In this document: positions 53,552-62,705 of the stretch, one piece after another | How positions within the stretch are numbered: the first letter of the stretch is position 1 | How the letters are laid out: the number at the start of each line of letters is the position of its first letter | Assembly (NCBI GenBank): GCA_965228615.1 | Contig: CBDDHT010000003.1 | Location: 1 to 64,000 of the forward strand | DNA: 64,000 bases | Direction of reading: 5' to 3' | Origin: CBDDHT01 sp965228615 | Lineage (GTDB): Bacteria > Pseudomonadota > Alphaproteobacteria > Rhizobiales > Methyloligellaceae | Notes under the pieces: model-generated | What the model was told of the DNA's origin: nothing | The model's database searches: none | What the model saw: the letters and a program-made list of their open reading frames with translations, nothing else | Position numbers and translations under genes: made by a program

Positions 53552-54415
53552 ATGAGCGCAAAGACCCACAATCCCAAGGGCTGGCTGTTCGTTCTGCCCG
53601 TCGTCGTGCTGGTCGCGTTCAACGCGGTGATTCCGCTGATGACCGTGGTGAACTATTCCGTCCAGGAAACCTTCGGCGATAACGTCTTCTTCTTTGAAGG
53701 CGTGAAGTGGTTCAAGGAGGTACTGCATTCTGAGCGGTTCCACGCTTCGCTCGGCCGCCAGCTCGCCTTCACCTTCACGATTCTCGCGATTGAAGTCCCG
53801 CTTGGGGTGGCGATTGCGCTCGCCATGCCGCGAAAAGGCCTTTGGCTCTCCGTCTGCCTGGTCCTGATGGCCTTGCCGCTGTTGATCCCCTGGAACGTCG
53901 TCGGTGCCATGTGGAACATCTTCGCCCTGCCCGACATCGGCATGCTCGGCAATACGCTGAACAGCTGGGGGATCGACTATAATTATACGCAGCAGCCCTT
54001 TTCCGCCTGGGCGACGCTCATCGCGATGGATGTCTGGCACTGGACTTCGCTGGTCGTGCTGCTCGCCTATGCCGGTCTGAGCGCAATCCCCGATGCCTAC
54101 TATCAGGCAGCCCGGATCGACGGCGCCTCGTCATGGGCCGTCTTCCGCTATATCCAGTTGCCGAAGATGAAGCGGGTGCTGACAATCGCCGTTCTGCTGC
54201 GCTTCATGGACAGCTTCAACATCTATACCGAACCTTTTGTGCTCACGGGCGGCGGACCGGGTAATGCAACGACGCTACTGTCGATCGATCTGGTCAAGGT
54301 GGCGCTCGGCCAGTTCGACCTTGGACCCGCCGCCGCAATGTCGATCATCTATTTCCTGATCATCCTGGCGCTGTCCTGGGTTTTCTACACTGTCATGACG
54401 CGGCACGAGGATTAG
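53552..54415 (+). CDS. glpP: Glycerol ABC transporter permease 1
   Basis: A 287-residue MalF/UgpA-type permease with six membrane segments. The first is FVLPVVVLVAFNAVIPLMTVV. The EAA loop that contacts the ATPases is visible as YYQAARIDGASSWAVFRYIQLP. It starts 10 bases after the second ATPase gene and is followed closely by its partner permease. It forms the transmembrane channel with the other permease. Confidence 0.88.
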   Translation: MSAKTHNPKGWLFVLPVVVLVAFNAVIPLMTVVNYSVQETFGDNVFFFEGVKWFKEVLHSERFHASLGRQLAFTFTILAIEVPLGVAIALAMPRKGLWLSVCLVLMALPLLIPWNVVGAMWNIFALPDIGMLGNTLNSWGIDYNYTQQPFSAWATLIAMDVWHWTSLVVLLAYAGLSAIPDAYYQAARIDGASSWAVFRYIQLPKMKRVLTIAVLLRFMDSFNIYTEPFVLTGGGPGNATTLLSIDLVKVALGQFDLGPAAAMSIIYFLIILALSWVFYTVMTRHED

Positions 54416-54418
54416 CCG

Positions 54419-55219
54419 ATGCACAAGTTCCGATGGTTGGTGCCAACGCTCTATATCCTGTTTCTGATGCTGCCGATCTACTGGCTGGTCAGCATGTCGT
54501 TCAAGAGCACCAATGAAATTCTGGGTGGCTTCACCCTGTGGCCGCAGGACCTGACGCTGGAAAACTATCGCAAGATTTTCACCGACCCGACTTGGTACAA
54601 CGGTTACATCAACTCCATCATCTATGTCGTGGTGAACACGGTGCTCTCCGTCTCGGTGGCACTACCGGCTGCCTACGCTTTCTCGCGCTACCGCTTCCTT
54701 GGCGACAAGCACCTCTTCTTCTGGCTGCTGACAAACCGCATGGCACCGGCGGCGGTCTTCGCATTGCCCTTCTTCCAGCTCTACTCGGCAATCGGTCTGT
54801 TCGACACACACATTGCGGTGGCGCTGGCGCATTGCCTGTTCAACATCCCCCTCGCGGTATGGATCCTCGAAGGCTTCATTTCAGGCGTACCCAAGGAACT
54901 CGACGAAACGGCTTATGTGGACGGCTACGGCTTTTGGCGTTTCTTCCTGCGCATCCTGGTTCCAACCATAGCCGCCGGCATCGGGGTGGCCGCCTTCTTC
55001 TGCTTCATGTTTTCGTGGGTCGAGCTGCTGATCGCCAAGACGTTGACAGCCGTCGCCGCCAAGCCGATTGCCGCTACCATGACGCGTACGGCAAGCAGCT
55101 CGGGCTATGAACTCGGCCTGCTGGCAGCAGCCGGCACACTCACCATCGTGCCCGGCGCTGTCGTGATCTATTTCGTGCGCAATTATATCGCCCGCGGATT
55201 TGCACTCGGACGCGTCTGA
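54419..55219 (+). CDS. glpQ: Glycerol ABC transporter permease 2
   Basis: A 266-residue MalG/UgpE-type permease with six membrane segments and the EAA loop PKELDETAYVDGYGFWRFFLRILVP. The gene starts three bases after the preceding stop, so the two permeases are translationally coupled. It completes the heteromeric channel. Confidence 0.88.
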   Translation: MHKFRWLVPTLYILFLMLPIYWLVSMSFKSTNEILGGFTLWPQDLTLENYRKIFTDPTWYNGYINSIIYVVVNTVLSVSVALPAAYAFSRYRFLGDKHLFFWLLTNRMAPAAVFALPFFQLYSAIGLFDTHIAVALAHCLFNIPLAVWILEGFISGVPKELDETAYVDGYGFWRFFLRILVPTIAAGIGVAAFFCFMFSWVELLIAKTLTAVAAKPIAATMTRTASSSGYELGLLAAAGTLTIVPGAVVIYFVRNYIARGFALGRV

Positions 55220-55238
55220 TGATGAGGGAGAAGCAACC

Positions 55239-55520
55239 ATGAGCCTCGACTGGATGGCCTGGACCTGGCAAACGGGCGCTTTTTTCGCGTTCATCGTTTT
55301 TGCTCTTGTCTGCATGACCATCTGGGAACTGAAAAGGCCGGGGGGCGGACCGCGACGGGGAATTCTCGCCCTCGACACAACCCGCGGCGATCGCCTGTTT
55401 ATGTCGTTGCTCGGCAGTGCTTTCATCTGCCTTGCCTGGCTCGGGCTCGTCGACGCTTCACTCTGGGGCGCCGTCGCCCTTTCCTTCGTTTTTGGCCTGG
55501 TTGTGTTTCGCTGGGTTTAA
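55239..55520 (+). CDS. glpU: DUF2160 small membrane protein of the glycerol transporter operon
   Basis: A 93-residue protein with two or three membrane segments (WQTGAFFAFIVFALVCMTIWEL, then FMSLLGSAFICLAWLGLV and AVALSFVFGLVVFRW). It matches the DUF2160 family, found almost only in this operon type. GAGGGAGAAGCAACC precedes ATG 55239. Its role in transport is unproven; a permease accessory function is likely from context. Confidence 0.85.
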   Translation: MSLDWMAWTWQTGAFFAFIVFALVCMTIWELKRPGGGPRRGILALDTTRGDRLFMSLLGSAFICLAWLGLVDASLWGAVALSFVFGLVVFRWV

Positions 55521-55653
55521 TCACCCTTCAAAGGGTACGCAATCATTTGACCGGCTATACGCGTTTGCCGTTTGCGATCTGACCCAAAAACAGGAAAGTC
55601 CAGCCGCAATCGGCTCACACAAGTGTAATGCACCACATCGGAGTGTCGTGAGG

Positions 55654-56136
55654 ATGGTGATGACGGATTTGAAACCCGCGGCGAACCGCTTCCGGGAACG
55701 CGCAATTGCTGCGGGTCTCGAAATCGAAATCAAGCAGATGGCTGAAACCACCCGGACCGCCGAAGATGCCGCATCCGCCTGCGGCTGCAGCGTCGGACAG
55801 ATCGTCAAATCGCTGGTCTTTCGGGGCGCGGAGACGAGCGATCCCTATCTATTGCTCGTCTCGGGCACCAACCGTGTCGATCAGACAGGCGTTGCCGCTC
55901 ATATCGGCGAAGCACTGACCCGCCCGGACGCGAAGTTCGTGCGTGAGGTCACCGGTTACGCCATCGGCGGCATCCCTCCCCTCGGCCACGACACACCCAT
56001 AAAAACCTATATGGACCGCGACCTCCTCGCCTATGACATTGTCTGGGCAGCAGCAGGGACACCGGAAGCAGTGTTCTCTGTGGCACCAAGACATTTGATG
56101 GATGCGACGGGGGCGATATCTGTTGCAATGAACTAG
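55654..56136 (+). CDS. YbaK/EbsC-family aminoacyl-tRNA deacylase
   Basis: A 160-residue protein of the YbaK/ProX family. The N-terminal RFRERAIAAGLEIEIKQMAETTRTAEDAA and the core segment VGQIVKSLVFRG (conserved Lys), LLLVSGTNRVD and the Gly-rich VTGYAIGGIPPLGH are diagnostic. These proteins hydrolyse mischarged aminoacyl-tRNAs such as Cys-tRNAPro. It starts at ATG 55654 (or 55660, two codons later) after GGAG; the gap of 133 bases from the glycerol operon makes co-transcription uncertain. Confidence 0.85.
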   Translation: MVMTDLKPAANRFRERAIAAGLEIEIKQMAETTRTAEDAASACGCSVGQIVKSLVFRGAETSDPYLLLVSGTNRVDQTGVAAHIGEALTRPDAKFVREVTGYAIGGIPPLGHDTPIKTYMDRDLLAYDIVWAAAGTPEAVFSVAPRHLMDATGAISVAMN

Positions 56137-56235
56137 GACAACTTGCGTGCACCCAAGCGGATGCACATCGCACTAGATCAACCTGCGCTTAGTCGGAGTC
56201 GACAAAGCGCAGAAAAGTTGATCGATTCTAAGCTG

Positions 56236-56279
56236 CTAGAGCAACTTATGTGCGTCCGAACAGACGCACGTTGCTCTAG
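56236..56279. terminator. Large hairpin between YbaK-type and DUF4189 genes
   Basis: Arms CTAGAGCAAC and GTTGCTCTAG enclose a second pair GTGCGTC / GACGCAC with a six-base loop CGAACA. Symmetric in both directions and without a T-run, so it could be a terminator, a regulatory site or a dispersed palindrome of the AGAGCA/TGCTCT kind. Confidence 0.5.
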
Positions 56280-56461
56280 GAGTTGAAATCACTGCCAATG
56301 TTTTGGCACGATTGAGATTGCGGCGTTGCATCGCCATTTCAGGCGCGTGTTTCCCGCGATCGATAGAATCAAACTGGGGGCGTCTGTATTCAGGTCTCGT
56401 GGAAAAACAGTCTTGCCGTTCCGCCGAGCCTGGATTGTTGAACAAAGGGGCTAGATATAAG

Positions 56462-56836
56462 ATGTCAAAATACGCCGTTGCTCTGATTGCCGGTTTCCTG
56501 CTGTTTGGCGGACTAAGCACGTATGCGCAGGCACAGGCGCAAAGTTTCGGGGCGATCGCCTATTCGCCAAGCTCCGGCGCACACGGCTATTCGTTCGGAT
56601 ATCGCAGCCAGGCTGGCGCACAACAGCGAGCGCTGCGAGAGTGCAATGCAAGAAGCCGGGGGTGCCGGGTTGCCATTTGGTACAGGAATGCTTGCGGCGC
56701 GGTTGCAGTCGCGCCGAATGGCAGTTGGGGATCCGGATGGGGCAACACAAAACAACGGGCAAACTTCGAGGCTCTCAGAGTCTGCGGCAGATATTCAGGC
56801 GGTTGCCGAGTCAGGGTCAACGCCTGCTCGCAGTAA
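56462..56836 (+). CDS. DUF4189-family exported protein
   Basis: A 124-residue protein with a signal peptide (MSKYAVALIAGFLLFGG, cleavage near AQA) and a DUF4189 domain (SFGAIAYSPSSGAHGYSFGY, then AQQRALRECNARSRGCRVAIWYRNACGAVAVAPNGSWGSGWG). The four paired Cys should form two disulfides. DUF4189 proteins are small, periplasmic or secreted and uncharacterised, sometimes linked to virulence or contact inhibition. A strong hairpin follows. Confidence 0.8.
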   Translation: MSKYAVALIAGFLLFGGLSTYAQAQAQSFGAIAYSPSSGAHGYSFGYRSQAGAQQRALRECNARSRGCRVAIWYRNACGAVAVAPNGSWGSGWGNTKQRANFEALRVCGRYSGGCRVRVNACSQ

Positions 56837-56866
56837 GCCAGGCGGTCTTTCCTGAAGAAATTCTAA

Positions 56867-56903
56867 GGCGTGTTGCATGCAGCTGGAGCTCATGCAACAC
56901 GCC
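56867..56903 (+). terminator. Hairpin after the DUF4189 gene
   Basis: GGCGTGTTGCATG and CATGCAACACGCC form a perfect 13-bp stem with an 11-base loop, 30 bases after the stop. No T-run follows, but position and stability suit a terminator. Confidence 0.6.
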
Positions 56904-57136
56904 CCCGGCAATGGTGACTGACAAAAACCACGACGCCTCGCCCATGACTTCGATTAGGCGGAGTGCGGAACAAGGCCCGATTCATTTTTTCGTCATTGCC
57001 TCGATTCTCCTCGAGCGAGACCATACCGCTTGAAAAACGACCATAGGTCTTGCACACCTCACCGTTTGGTGCCGTGAGGTATCTGCCGAACATCCGTTTC
57101 CGGCCGACGCATTGAAAAACGAAAACAGAGGTGCCG

Positions 57137-58300
57137 ATGGACTTCGCCCTGACGGATGACCAGAACAACATTCTCGAAGGGATCGGCGCGATCGTTAGCC
57201 GGTTTCCCGACGACTATTGGCTGGCGAAAGACAAAGACGGCGGCTTTCCCCACGAGTTCCATCAGGCCTTGGCCGATGACGGATGGCTCGGCATTGCCCT
57301 GCCCGAGACCTATGGCGGATCGAATCTCGGTGTCACTGAAGCTGCGCTGATGATGATGACCATTGCCGGCTCCGGCGGCGGCATGCAGGCGGCCTCCTCC
57401 ATCCATATGAACATCTTCGGCCCCAAATCCATCGCCGCGTTCGGTTCCGAGGAACAAAAATCCAGATGGCTGCCGAAGCTCATCGATGGCACGATCAAAA
57501 TGTGCTTTGCCGTTACGGAACCCAATGCCGGGCTGGACACGTCACGCATCAAGACCACTGCCAGGCGCGAGAACGATCACTATATCGTGGACGGCCAGAA
57601 GGTCTGGATCTCCACGGCGCAGGTCGCAGAAAAAATCATGCTGCTCGCAAGAACATCACCGCGCGACGAGAGCAAGCCGACCGAAGGCCTTAGCCTGTTT
57701 TTTGCCGACCTGGATCGGGGCAAGGTGTCCATCCGCGAGATCGAGAAGATGGGCCGCAAGGCCGTCGACTCGAACGAGATCTACTTTGATGGCATGGAGA
57801 TTCCGGTGGACGACCGGATCGGAGACGAAGGCCAAGGCTTTCAGTATATTCTTCAGAGCCTCAATCCTGAGCGCATTCTCCTCGCCGCAGAAGCCATTGG
57901 AATCGGACGCGACGCCCTCGGACGGGCCGCTCGCTACGCGCAGGACCGCATCGTCTTCGATCGTCCGATCGGACAGAACCAGTCTATTCAACACCCTTTA
58001 GCGGACAACTGGATGAAGCTGGAGGCCGCCAATCTCGCAATGATGAAAGCCGCATGGCTGTTCGACAACGGCCAGCCCTGCGGCCTGGAGGCAAATACCG
58101 CAAAATATCTAGCGGCTGAAGCCGGCCTCGAGGCCTGCAAACAGGCCGTGATCACCCATGGCGGGATGGGCTACGCGCGCGAGTTCCATGTCGAGCGCCT
58201 GATGCGCGAAGTGATGATCCCGTATCTGGCCCCCGTCAGTCAGCAGATGATCCTGAACTTTATTGCTGAGAGGGCTTTGTCCTTGCCGCGATCCTATTGA
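57137..58300 (+). CDS. Acyl-CoA dehydrogenase
   Basis: A 387-residue flavoenzyme. Visible are the N-terminal helical domain (FALTDDQNNILEGIGAIV), the FAD/substrate region MCFAVTEPNAGLDTSRIKT and VDGQKVWISTAQVAE, and the C-terminal helical domain with VDRIGDEGQGFQYIL, RIVFDRPIGQNQSIQHPLAD and ITHGGMGYAREFHVERLMREV. It adds a double bond to an acyl-CoA, passing electrons to ETF. ATG 57137 follows AGAGG; GTG 57131 is in frame. A diverged copy of its 3' end lies at 61570-61694, beyond the polyketide genes. Confidence 0.88.
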   Translation: MDFALTDDQNNILEGIGAIVSRFPDDYWLAKDKDGGFPHEFHQALADDGWLGIALPETYGGSNLGVTEAALMMMTIAGSGGGMQAASSIHMNIFGPKSIAAFGSEEQKSRWLPKLIDGTIKMCFAVTEPNAGLDTSRIKTTARRENDHYIVDGQKVWISTAQVAEKIMLLARTSPRDESKPTEGLSLFFADLDRGKVSIREIEKMGRKAVDSNEIYFDGMEIPVDDRIGDEGQGFQYILQSLNPERILLAAEAIGIGRDALGRAARYAQDRIVFDRPIGQNQSIQHPLADNWMKLEAANLAMMKAAWLFDNGQPCGLEANTAKYLAAEAGLEACKQAVITHGGMGYAREFHVERLMREVMIPYLAPVSQQMILNFIAERALSLPRSY

Positions 58301-58549
58301 TGAATACGCAGGTTCGTCAGCTGGTGACACGCTAATACAGGGTCGAGTTCGCAGGGGGCACGTCACTCCCCATCGCCGACAGCCAGTTCGGCTCCAATAC
58401 AGAGTTGAAAGGTTAGGGTGCAACGAAATCCCTTAGATTGTGTTCACCGGCAACTAAGTCGGTTGTCCCATTGGACCGGAAACACCCAATGCACTAACAA
58501 TGGAAGTAGACCAATCAAGCGAAGCTGATTGCCCAAGGGAGCAGGCCGT

Positions 58550-59068
58550 ATGCCCCTGGATACGTTCGTCGGTTGGCCGCAGATCGCGGCTGTGGCTATC
58601 CTCGTGCAACGAGGATTGGAAGAGCTTCATTCCGCACGCAATACGTCCCGGTTGATCGGACGGGGCGCCTATGAGGTCGGTGCCGAATTCTATCCGGTCG
58701 TCGCAATCACACATTTGTCGTGGATTGCCGCGCTGGCATTCCTGATACCGCCGGACAGTCCTTTGATCCTGCCACTGCTGGTCTTCTACATCTTGCTGCA
58801 GGTTGCCCGCTATTGGATTATCCTCTCGCTTGGCGAATTCTGGACCCACCGGATCTTGACGCTCGACAACGCGCCCATCGTCAAACGAGGCCCCTATCGC
58901 TTCGTCCGTCATCCAAACTATATCGTCACCGCGACGGAGACCCTGATTTTACCTTGGGTGTTCGGCGCATGGGCGCTTGGGCTGATCATTGGAGCCGTGT
59001 GGGCCGCTGTCCTCGTCTACAAGATCAGGCTCGAAGACGCAGCGCTCGGCAGCCGGCGTGCAGAATAA
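58550..59068 (+). CDS. ICMT-like methyltransferase (SrsB type)
   Basis: A 172-residue membrane protein with four hydrophobic segments, of the isoprenylcysteine carboxyl methyltransferase family. The SAM-binding C-terminal motif is seen in APIVKRGPYRFVRHPNYIVT and the final VYKIRLEDAALGSRR. In Streptomyces griseus the related SrsB O-methylates alkylresorcinols made by a type III PKS. GGGAG lies eight bases before ATG 58550. It starts a two-gene transcript with the FAD oxidoreductase and sits beside the type III PKS gene, the arrangement srsA/B/C-like. Confidence 0.8.
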   Translation: MPLDTFVGWPQIAAVAILVQRGLEELHSARNTSRLIGRGAYEVGAEFYPVVAITHLSWIAALAFLIPPDSPLILPLLVFYILLQVARYWIILSLGEFWTHRILTLDNAPIVKRGPYRFVRHPNYIVTATETLILPWVFGAWALGLIIGAVWAAVLVYKIRLEDAALGSRRAE

Positions 59069-59123
59069 TGCCACTCATCCAACGTCACACGCGCATCGAT
59101 CCCCACACTATCGTCCGGCACCG

Positions 59124-60242
59124 ATGACCGACAATCCCGTCATAGTGATCGGCGGCGGCCTAGCCGGATCTGCTTTTGCCATCGAACTCGCGCGCCATGG
59201 CATCCCGGTGCAGATCCTCGAGCGCTCCACGAGTGCACATCACAAGGTTTGCGGAGAGTTTCTGAGTCAGGAAGCACAAGAATTGCTGACTTATCTGGGG
59301 GTCGATGTCCAAACGTTTGGAGCGTCGGCAATCCATACACTGCGCTTGGTCTCAGGCAATCGAAGTGTGACGCGCCGCCTACCTTTGCAAGCCGCCGGCC
59401 TTTCCCGCTACCGTCTTGATCAGGCAATACTCGACAAAGCCTCTTCAGCGGGGGTCGAGATTCGCCGCGGCGTACACGTAAAGACGATTGAAACACATGA
59501 CGATCGTGTGGTGTTGCGTGCAGACGAGGCACATATTGAGGCGAGCGCCATTGCGCTTGCGTCGGGAAAGCACAATCTGCGCAGCCATCCACGAGTGACC
59601 GCCGACATGGTTGCCATGAAAATCCAGTTCGCTCCTTCGCGCGCGTCCACAGGTCTCGATGGGCTCGTTCAGCTCACGGGATATGACGGCGGTTATGCCG
59701 GCATTTGCCATGTTGAAGAACGGACCTTGTCCCTGTGCTGGCTGATGACGTCGGCGCTTGTGCAGCAGATCGGACCCAAATGGGAGAACCATGCCGAATA
59801 TCTTTCCGGCCGCTCACCGTTCCTTGCGAACATCATCGCCAATGCAGACCCTGCCTGGTCGCCCCCGGTCGCGGTTGCCGGGCTGCCATTCGGTTTTCTC
59901 CGACACGATGTCATTTCGCCTCGCGTCTATCCGTTAGGCGACCAGCTGGCAGTCATCCCCTCCTATACCGGCGACGGGATGGCCATTGCCCTGGGCACAG
60001 GTATTGCGGCTGCTCAATGCTATCTGCGCGGCGAAGGCGCGGACCAATTCCAGGCGCGCCAGGTCGCACTGTTGAAATCCCAGTTCCGTATTGCAGGCGC
60101 AGTGAGTTTCCTGTTTGAAACGGCGCCACGCCGCGCGTTCGGGCTGGCGCTTGCCTCTCTGATCCCGGGGATGGTTTCGACTATAATCAAGTCAACGCGA
60201 CTGCGCGGTTACAGTGCGCTCATCGATATCAAAAATCGATAA
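59124..60242 (+). CDS. FAD-dependent oxidoreductase (SrsC-like hydroxylase)
   Basis: A 372-residue flavoprotein. The ADP-binding GxGxxG is VIVIGGGLAGSAFAIELAR, followed by LERSTSAHHKVCGEFL and a VRADEAH-type second motif; the GD motif appears as YTGDGMAIALGTGIAAAQCY. It is related to geranylgeranyl reductase/UbiH-like monooxygenases. Alkylresorcinol clusters contain such a hydroxylase (SrsC) that turns the ring into a quinone. ATG 59124 is 55 bases after the methyltransferase stop. Its 3' end overlaps the convergent PKS gene by 14 bases. Confidence 0.8.
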   Translation: MTDNPVIVIGGGLAGSAFAIELARHGIPVQILERSTSAHHKVCGEFLSQEAQELLTYLGVDVQTFGASAIHTLRLVSGNRSVTRRLPLQAAGLSRYRLDQAILDKASSAGVEIRRGVHVKTIETHDDRVVLRADEAHIEASAIALASGKHNLRSHPRVTADMVAMKIQFAPSRASTGLDGLVQLTGYDGGYAGICHVEERTLSLCWLMTSALVQQIGPKWENHAEYLSGRSPFLANIIANADPAWSPPVAVAGLPFGFLRHDVISPRVYPLGDQLAVIPSYTGDGMAIALGTGIAAAQCYLRGEGADQFQARQVALLKSQFRIAGAVSFLFETAPRRAFGLALASLIPGMVSTIIKSTRLRGYSALIDIKNR

Positions 60243-61341
60243 CCATGAAATAGACGGAAAAGCCGGGTCCGAATGCAACCAGCAGATGGCGCCCTTGGGG
60301 TGCATGCGCCATCGCGCGATGCAGTATGAAAATCGCCGTTGCGGACGACATGTTCCCGTAATCGCGCAGCACCGACCAGGAATGATCGAGTTCCTCCCGG
60401 GTAAGACCGACAACATCTTCGACCGTTTCCAGGACTTTGCGGCCGCCGGGATGAAACAGGAATCCGTCGAACTCCGAGAGAGAGAGTTGCTTCTCTTCAA
60501 GGAAACGATCGAGAGCCGGTCGCAGATGTTCTCGTGTCAAGGTGATCAGATCGGGACTGAGCAAGACACCGAAGCCGTCGTCGGTCATGGTCCAACCCAT
60601 AATGTGGCGAGTGTCATGCCAGAGATACTCTCCGCACGTCACCACGCGGCCACGTGGACCGGTATCGGCGGGCGCCTCCTCGCCGGCCTCATGCGCCGTA
60701 TTGCGCACGACAACGCCCGCGGCACCATCGCCGAAAAGCGCCGTCGAAACGAACATGCCGATGCTTGGATCGTTCACCCTGAGACACAGCGTGCAAAGAT
60801 CGATGGTCAAAAAGAGAATGTTCCCGCCGGGCATCGCCTGTGCCATCCGGGCGGTGCGAGCAAGCCCCGCGACGCCACCGCCGCAACCGAAACCAAAGAT
60901 GGGAAGTCTTTCGACATTCTGGCGAAGTTCAAGCCGGTTCATCAACAGCGCGTCGAGGCTTGGGACTGCTATTCCGGTAATCGTGTTGACGACGAGCCCG
61001 TCAATCTCGGACATGCTCAGGCCCGCTGCCTCGACCGCGCCTCTCGCCGCTTGCTCAAGGAGCGGAACAGCATGTTCTTGAAAGGCGTCCGTCCTTTCGG
61101 GCCACGAGCGTTCCTCATGGTACCAGCTCGCCGGAAAACACGCATATCGCGTCGAAATTCCGGTGTTGACGTAAAGGCTCTCCATGCTCGCGAAATGGGG
61201 GAAGACGGTCTTGGCACGCAACGTCACATCATCTTGCGAAATGATATGATCCGGCACCGCCGTCGCGACTGATACGATCTCGACGGGGAACTCAGTCTGT
61301 TGCACCACCCCGCCACTCTTCGCACGGCTTGTGTTCAACAT
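60229..61341 (-). CDS. Type III polyketide synthase (alkylresorcinol-type)
   Basis: A 370-residue chalcone/stilbene-synthase-fold enzyme. The catalytic Cys is in PIFGFGCGGGVAGLARTA, His in DGFLFHPGGRKVLE and Asn in LRDYGNMSSATAIFIL, a complete Cys-His-Asn triad; GFGPGFSVYF near the end is the family signature. It condenses acyl-CoA starters with malonyl-CoA; with an ICMT-like methyltransferase and FAD hydroxylase beside it, resorcinolic or quinone lipids are the likely product. ATG 61341 has GGGGG upstream. It is convergent with the oxidoreductase gene. Confidence 0.88.
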   Translation of the reverse strand: MLNTSRAKSGGVVQQTEFPVEIVSVATAVPDHIISQDDVTLRAKTVFPHFASMESLYVNTGISTRYACFPASWYHEERSWPERTDAFQEHAVPLLEQAARGAVEAAGLSMSEIDGLVVNTITGIAVPSLDALLMNRLELRQNVERLPIFGFGCGGGVAGLARTARMAQAMPGGNILFLTIDLCTLCLRVNDPSIGMFVSTALFGDGAAGVVVRNTAHEAGEEAPADTGPRGRVVTCGEYLWHDTRHIMGWTMTDDGFGVLLSPDLITLTREHLRPALDRFLEEKQLSLSEFDGFLFHPGGRKVLETVEDVVGLTREELDHSWSVLRDYGNMSSATAIFILHRAMAHAPQGRHLLVAFGPGFSVYFMVIDF

Positions 61342-61569
61342 ACGCACCCCCAATCAGCCTGATCTGCCGGTCGGCCGCGCGAAGTGAGCCCGAGTTGGAC
61401 GGCCCAGTGCCGCGCACCCGCTATCAGCGTAGCATGGTGCCCGACCAAGAGCGATTCACACGTCCGGATTGCGCAGTTATGACGTCACGTGCAACCAATT
61501 TTCGAAACAGAACAGCAGAGCCGGCATCAGACACGAATTTGGTGTTTGCTACCGGTCTATAGAGCCGGT

Positions 61570-61694
61570 CGCGCGAACTTCATGCTGAGCGTTGGATGCA
61601 CGAGGTGATGATCCCATTTCTGACGCCGGTCAGTCTGCAGTTGATCCTGAACTTCATCGCCGAAGAAGCCTTGTCGCTGCCGCGATCCTATTGA
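61570..61694 (+). pseudogene. Remnant of an acyl-CoA dehydrogenase 3' end
   Basis: The frame reads RELHAERWMHEVMIPFLTP and ends ILNFIAEEALSLPRSY, which matches the C-terminal 40 residues of the acyl-CoA dehydrogenase at 57137-58300 including its stop, at about three quarters base identity by eye. No upstream part is present. It lies just beyond the polyketide genes. Confidence 0.8.
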
Positions 61695-61860
61695 TCTGCC
61701 AGAGGACGATGATATTTGGATGAAGCAGATCCGCACTGTAAGGTCAGAACCCTCCAGACCGACCGGTTCATGCGACGTTCAGCCGGGCTCTGCCACGTAG
61801 GCGTTCCAACCGACACGCGTCGCCGGCACGCCTCGGAAAAGCAATTGAGGGAAGACGTCC

Positions 61861-62676
61861 ATGTCCAGAAAACTGACAGCACCTGGCCTCCTGATGCTGG
61901 CAACCATGTTCACCGTCGGAGCTGCACCCGCGCAAGCCCAGCAGACCGCATGCGAGATCGACATCTATAATCGCTGCGTCACCGCCGCAGGTGGCGACCC
62001 ACAAATGACCCAGGGTTGTTATGAAGCCTCCCGTAGTGTCTGCGATCAACAACAACCGTCGGACCAGCAGCAGGGTTTCCAGGAGCAGCAGCCTGGCCAG
62101 CAACAGCCGGGTCAACAGCAAGGCTTCGAAACGCAGCCCAACCAACCCACCGACCCGAACGTCACACCAGGCCAGACGCCACAGCAACCAGATGCCGGCG
62201 CGACCGGAAACATGACGGCGGCCGAACAGCAGCTCTTCGATCTCATCAACAATTACCGGGCACAGTCCGGACTGCCCGCCGTCCCCTACTCGCGCAAGCT
62301 GACTCTTGTCGCGCAGACCCATGCCCGCGACTCCGTCAATTTCCCACCGGCGAACGGCAACATGCATAGCTGGTCGAACAATGGGAACTGGACCGGCGGC
62401 GCATTCGACAACGCGAACGATGCGAGCTGGCCAATCATGTGGAACAAGCCGAAGGAAATCGCAGGCTATCCCAGCAATGGCTTTGAGATCTCAGCCGGAC
62501 AAGGTGGATCCGCAATCACGCCGACCCAGGCCCTGCAGCTTTGGAAGACAAGCAGAGGACATAACACGGTGATCCTCAACCAGGGCACCTGGCAGGGTTT
62601 CCGTTGGCAGGCCATGGGCGTTGGTATTTACAGAGGCATCGCGCACGTCTGGTTTGGCACGGACGCCGATCAATAA
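61861..62676 (+). CDS. Exported CAP-domain (SCP/PR1-like) protein
   Basis: A 271-residue protein. A signal peptide (cleavage after AQA, residue 26) is followed by a short Cys-containing region, a Gln/Pro-rich linker (residues about 62-115, many QQPGQQQ units) and a CAP domain (from AEQQLFDLINNYRAQSGLP to the end). Conserved CAP features include HARDSVNF and the SWSNNGNWTGGAF region, with His residues NMHSW and GHNT; the GVGIYRGIAHVWF end is typical. Bacterial CAP proteins are secreted and mostly of unknown role. GGAAGACGTCC precedes ATG 61861. Confidence 0.85.
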   Translation: MSRKLTAPGLLMLATMFTVGAAPAQAQQTACEIDIYNRCVTAAGGDPQMTQGCYEASRSVCDQQQPSDQQQGFQEQQPGQQQPGQQQGFETQPNQPTDPNVTPGQTPQQPDAGATGNMTAAEQQLFDLINNYRAQSGLPAVPYSRKLTLVAQTHARDSVNFPPANGNMHSWSNNGNWTGGAFDNANDASWPIMWNKPKEIAGYPSNGFEISAGQGGSAITPTQALQLWKTSRGHNTVILNQGTWQGFRWQAMGVGIYRGIAHVWFGTDADQ

Positions 62677-62705
62677 GGCAGCAGCTCCGCTTTCCTGGAA
62701 ACACG

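Noticed and set aside
52547..54040. Minus-strand frame of 497 codons
   Set aside because: Antisense to the glycerol transporter ATPase and permease genes, which carry clear family motifs.
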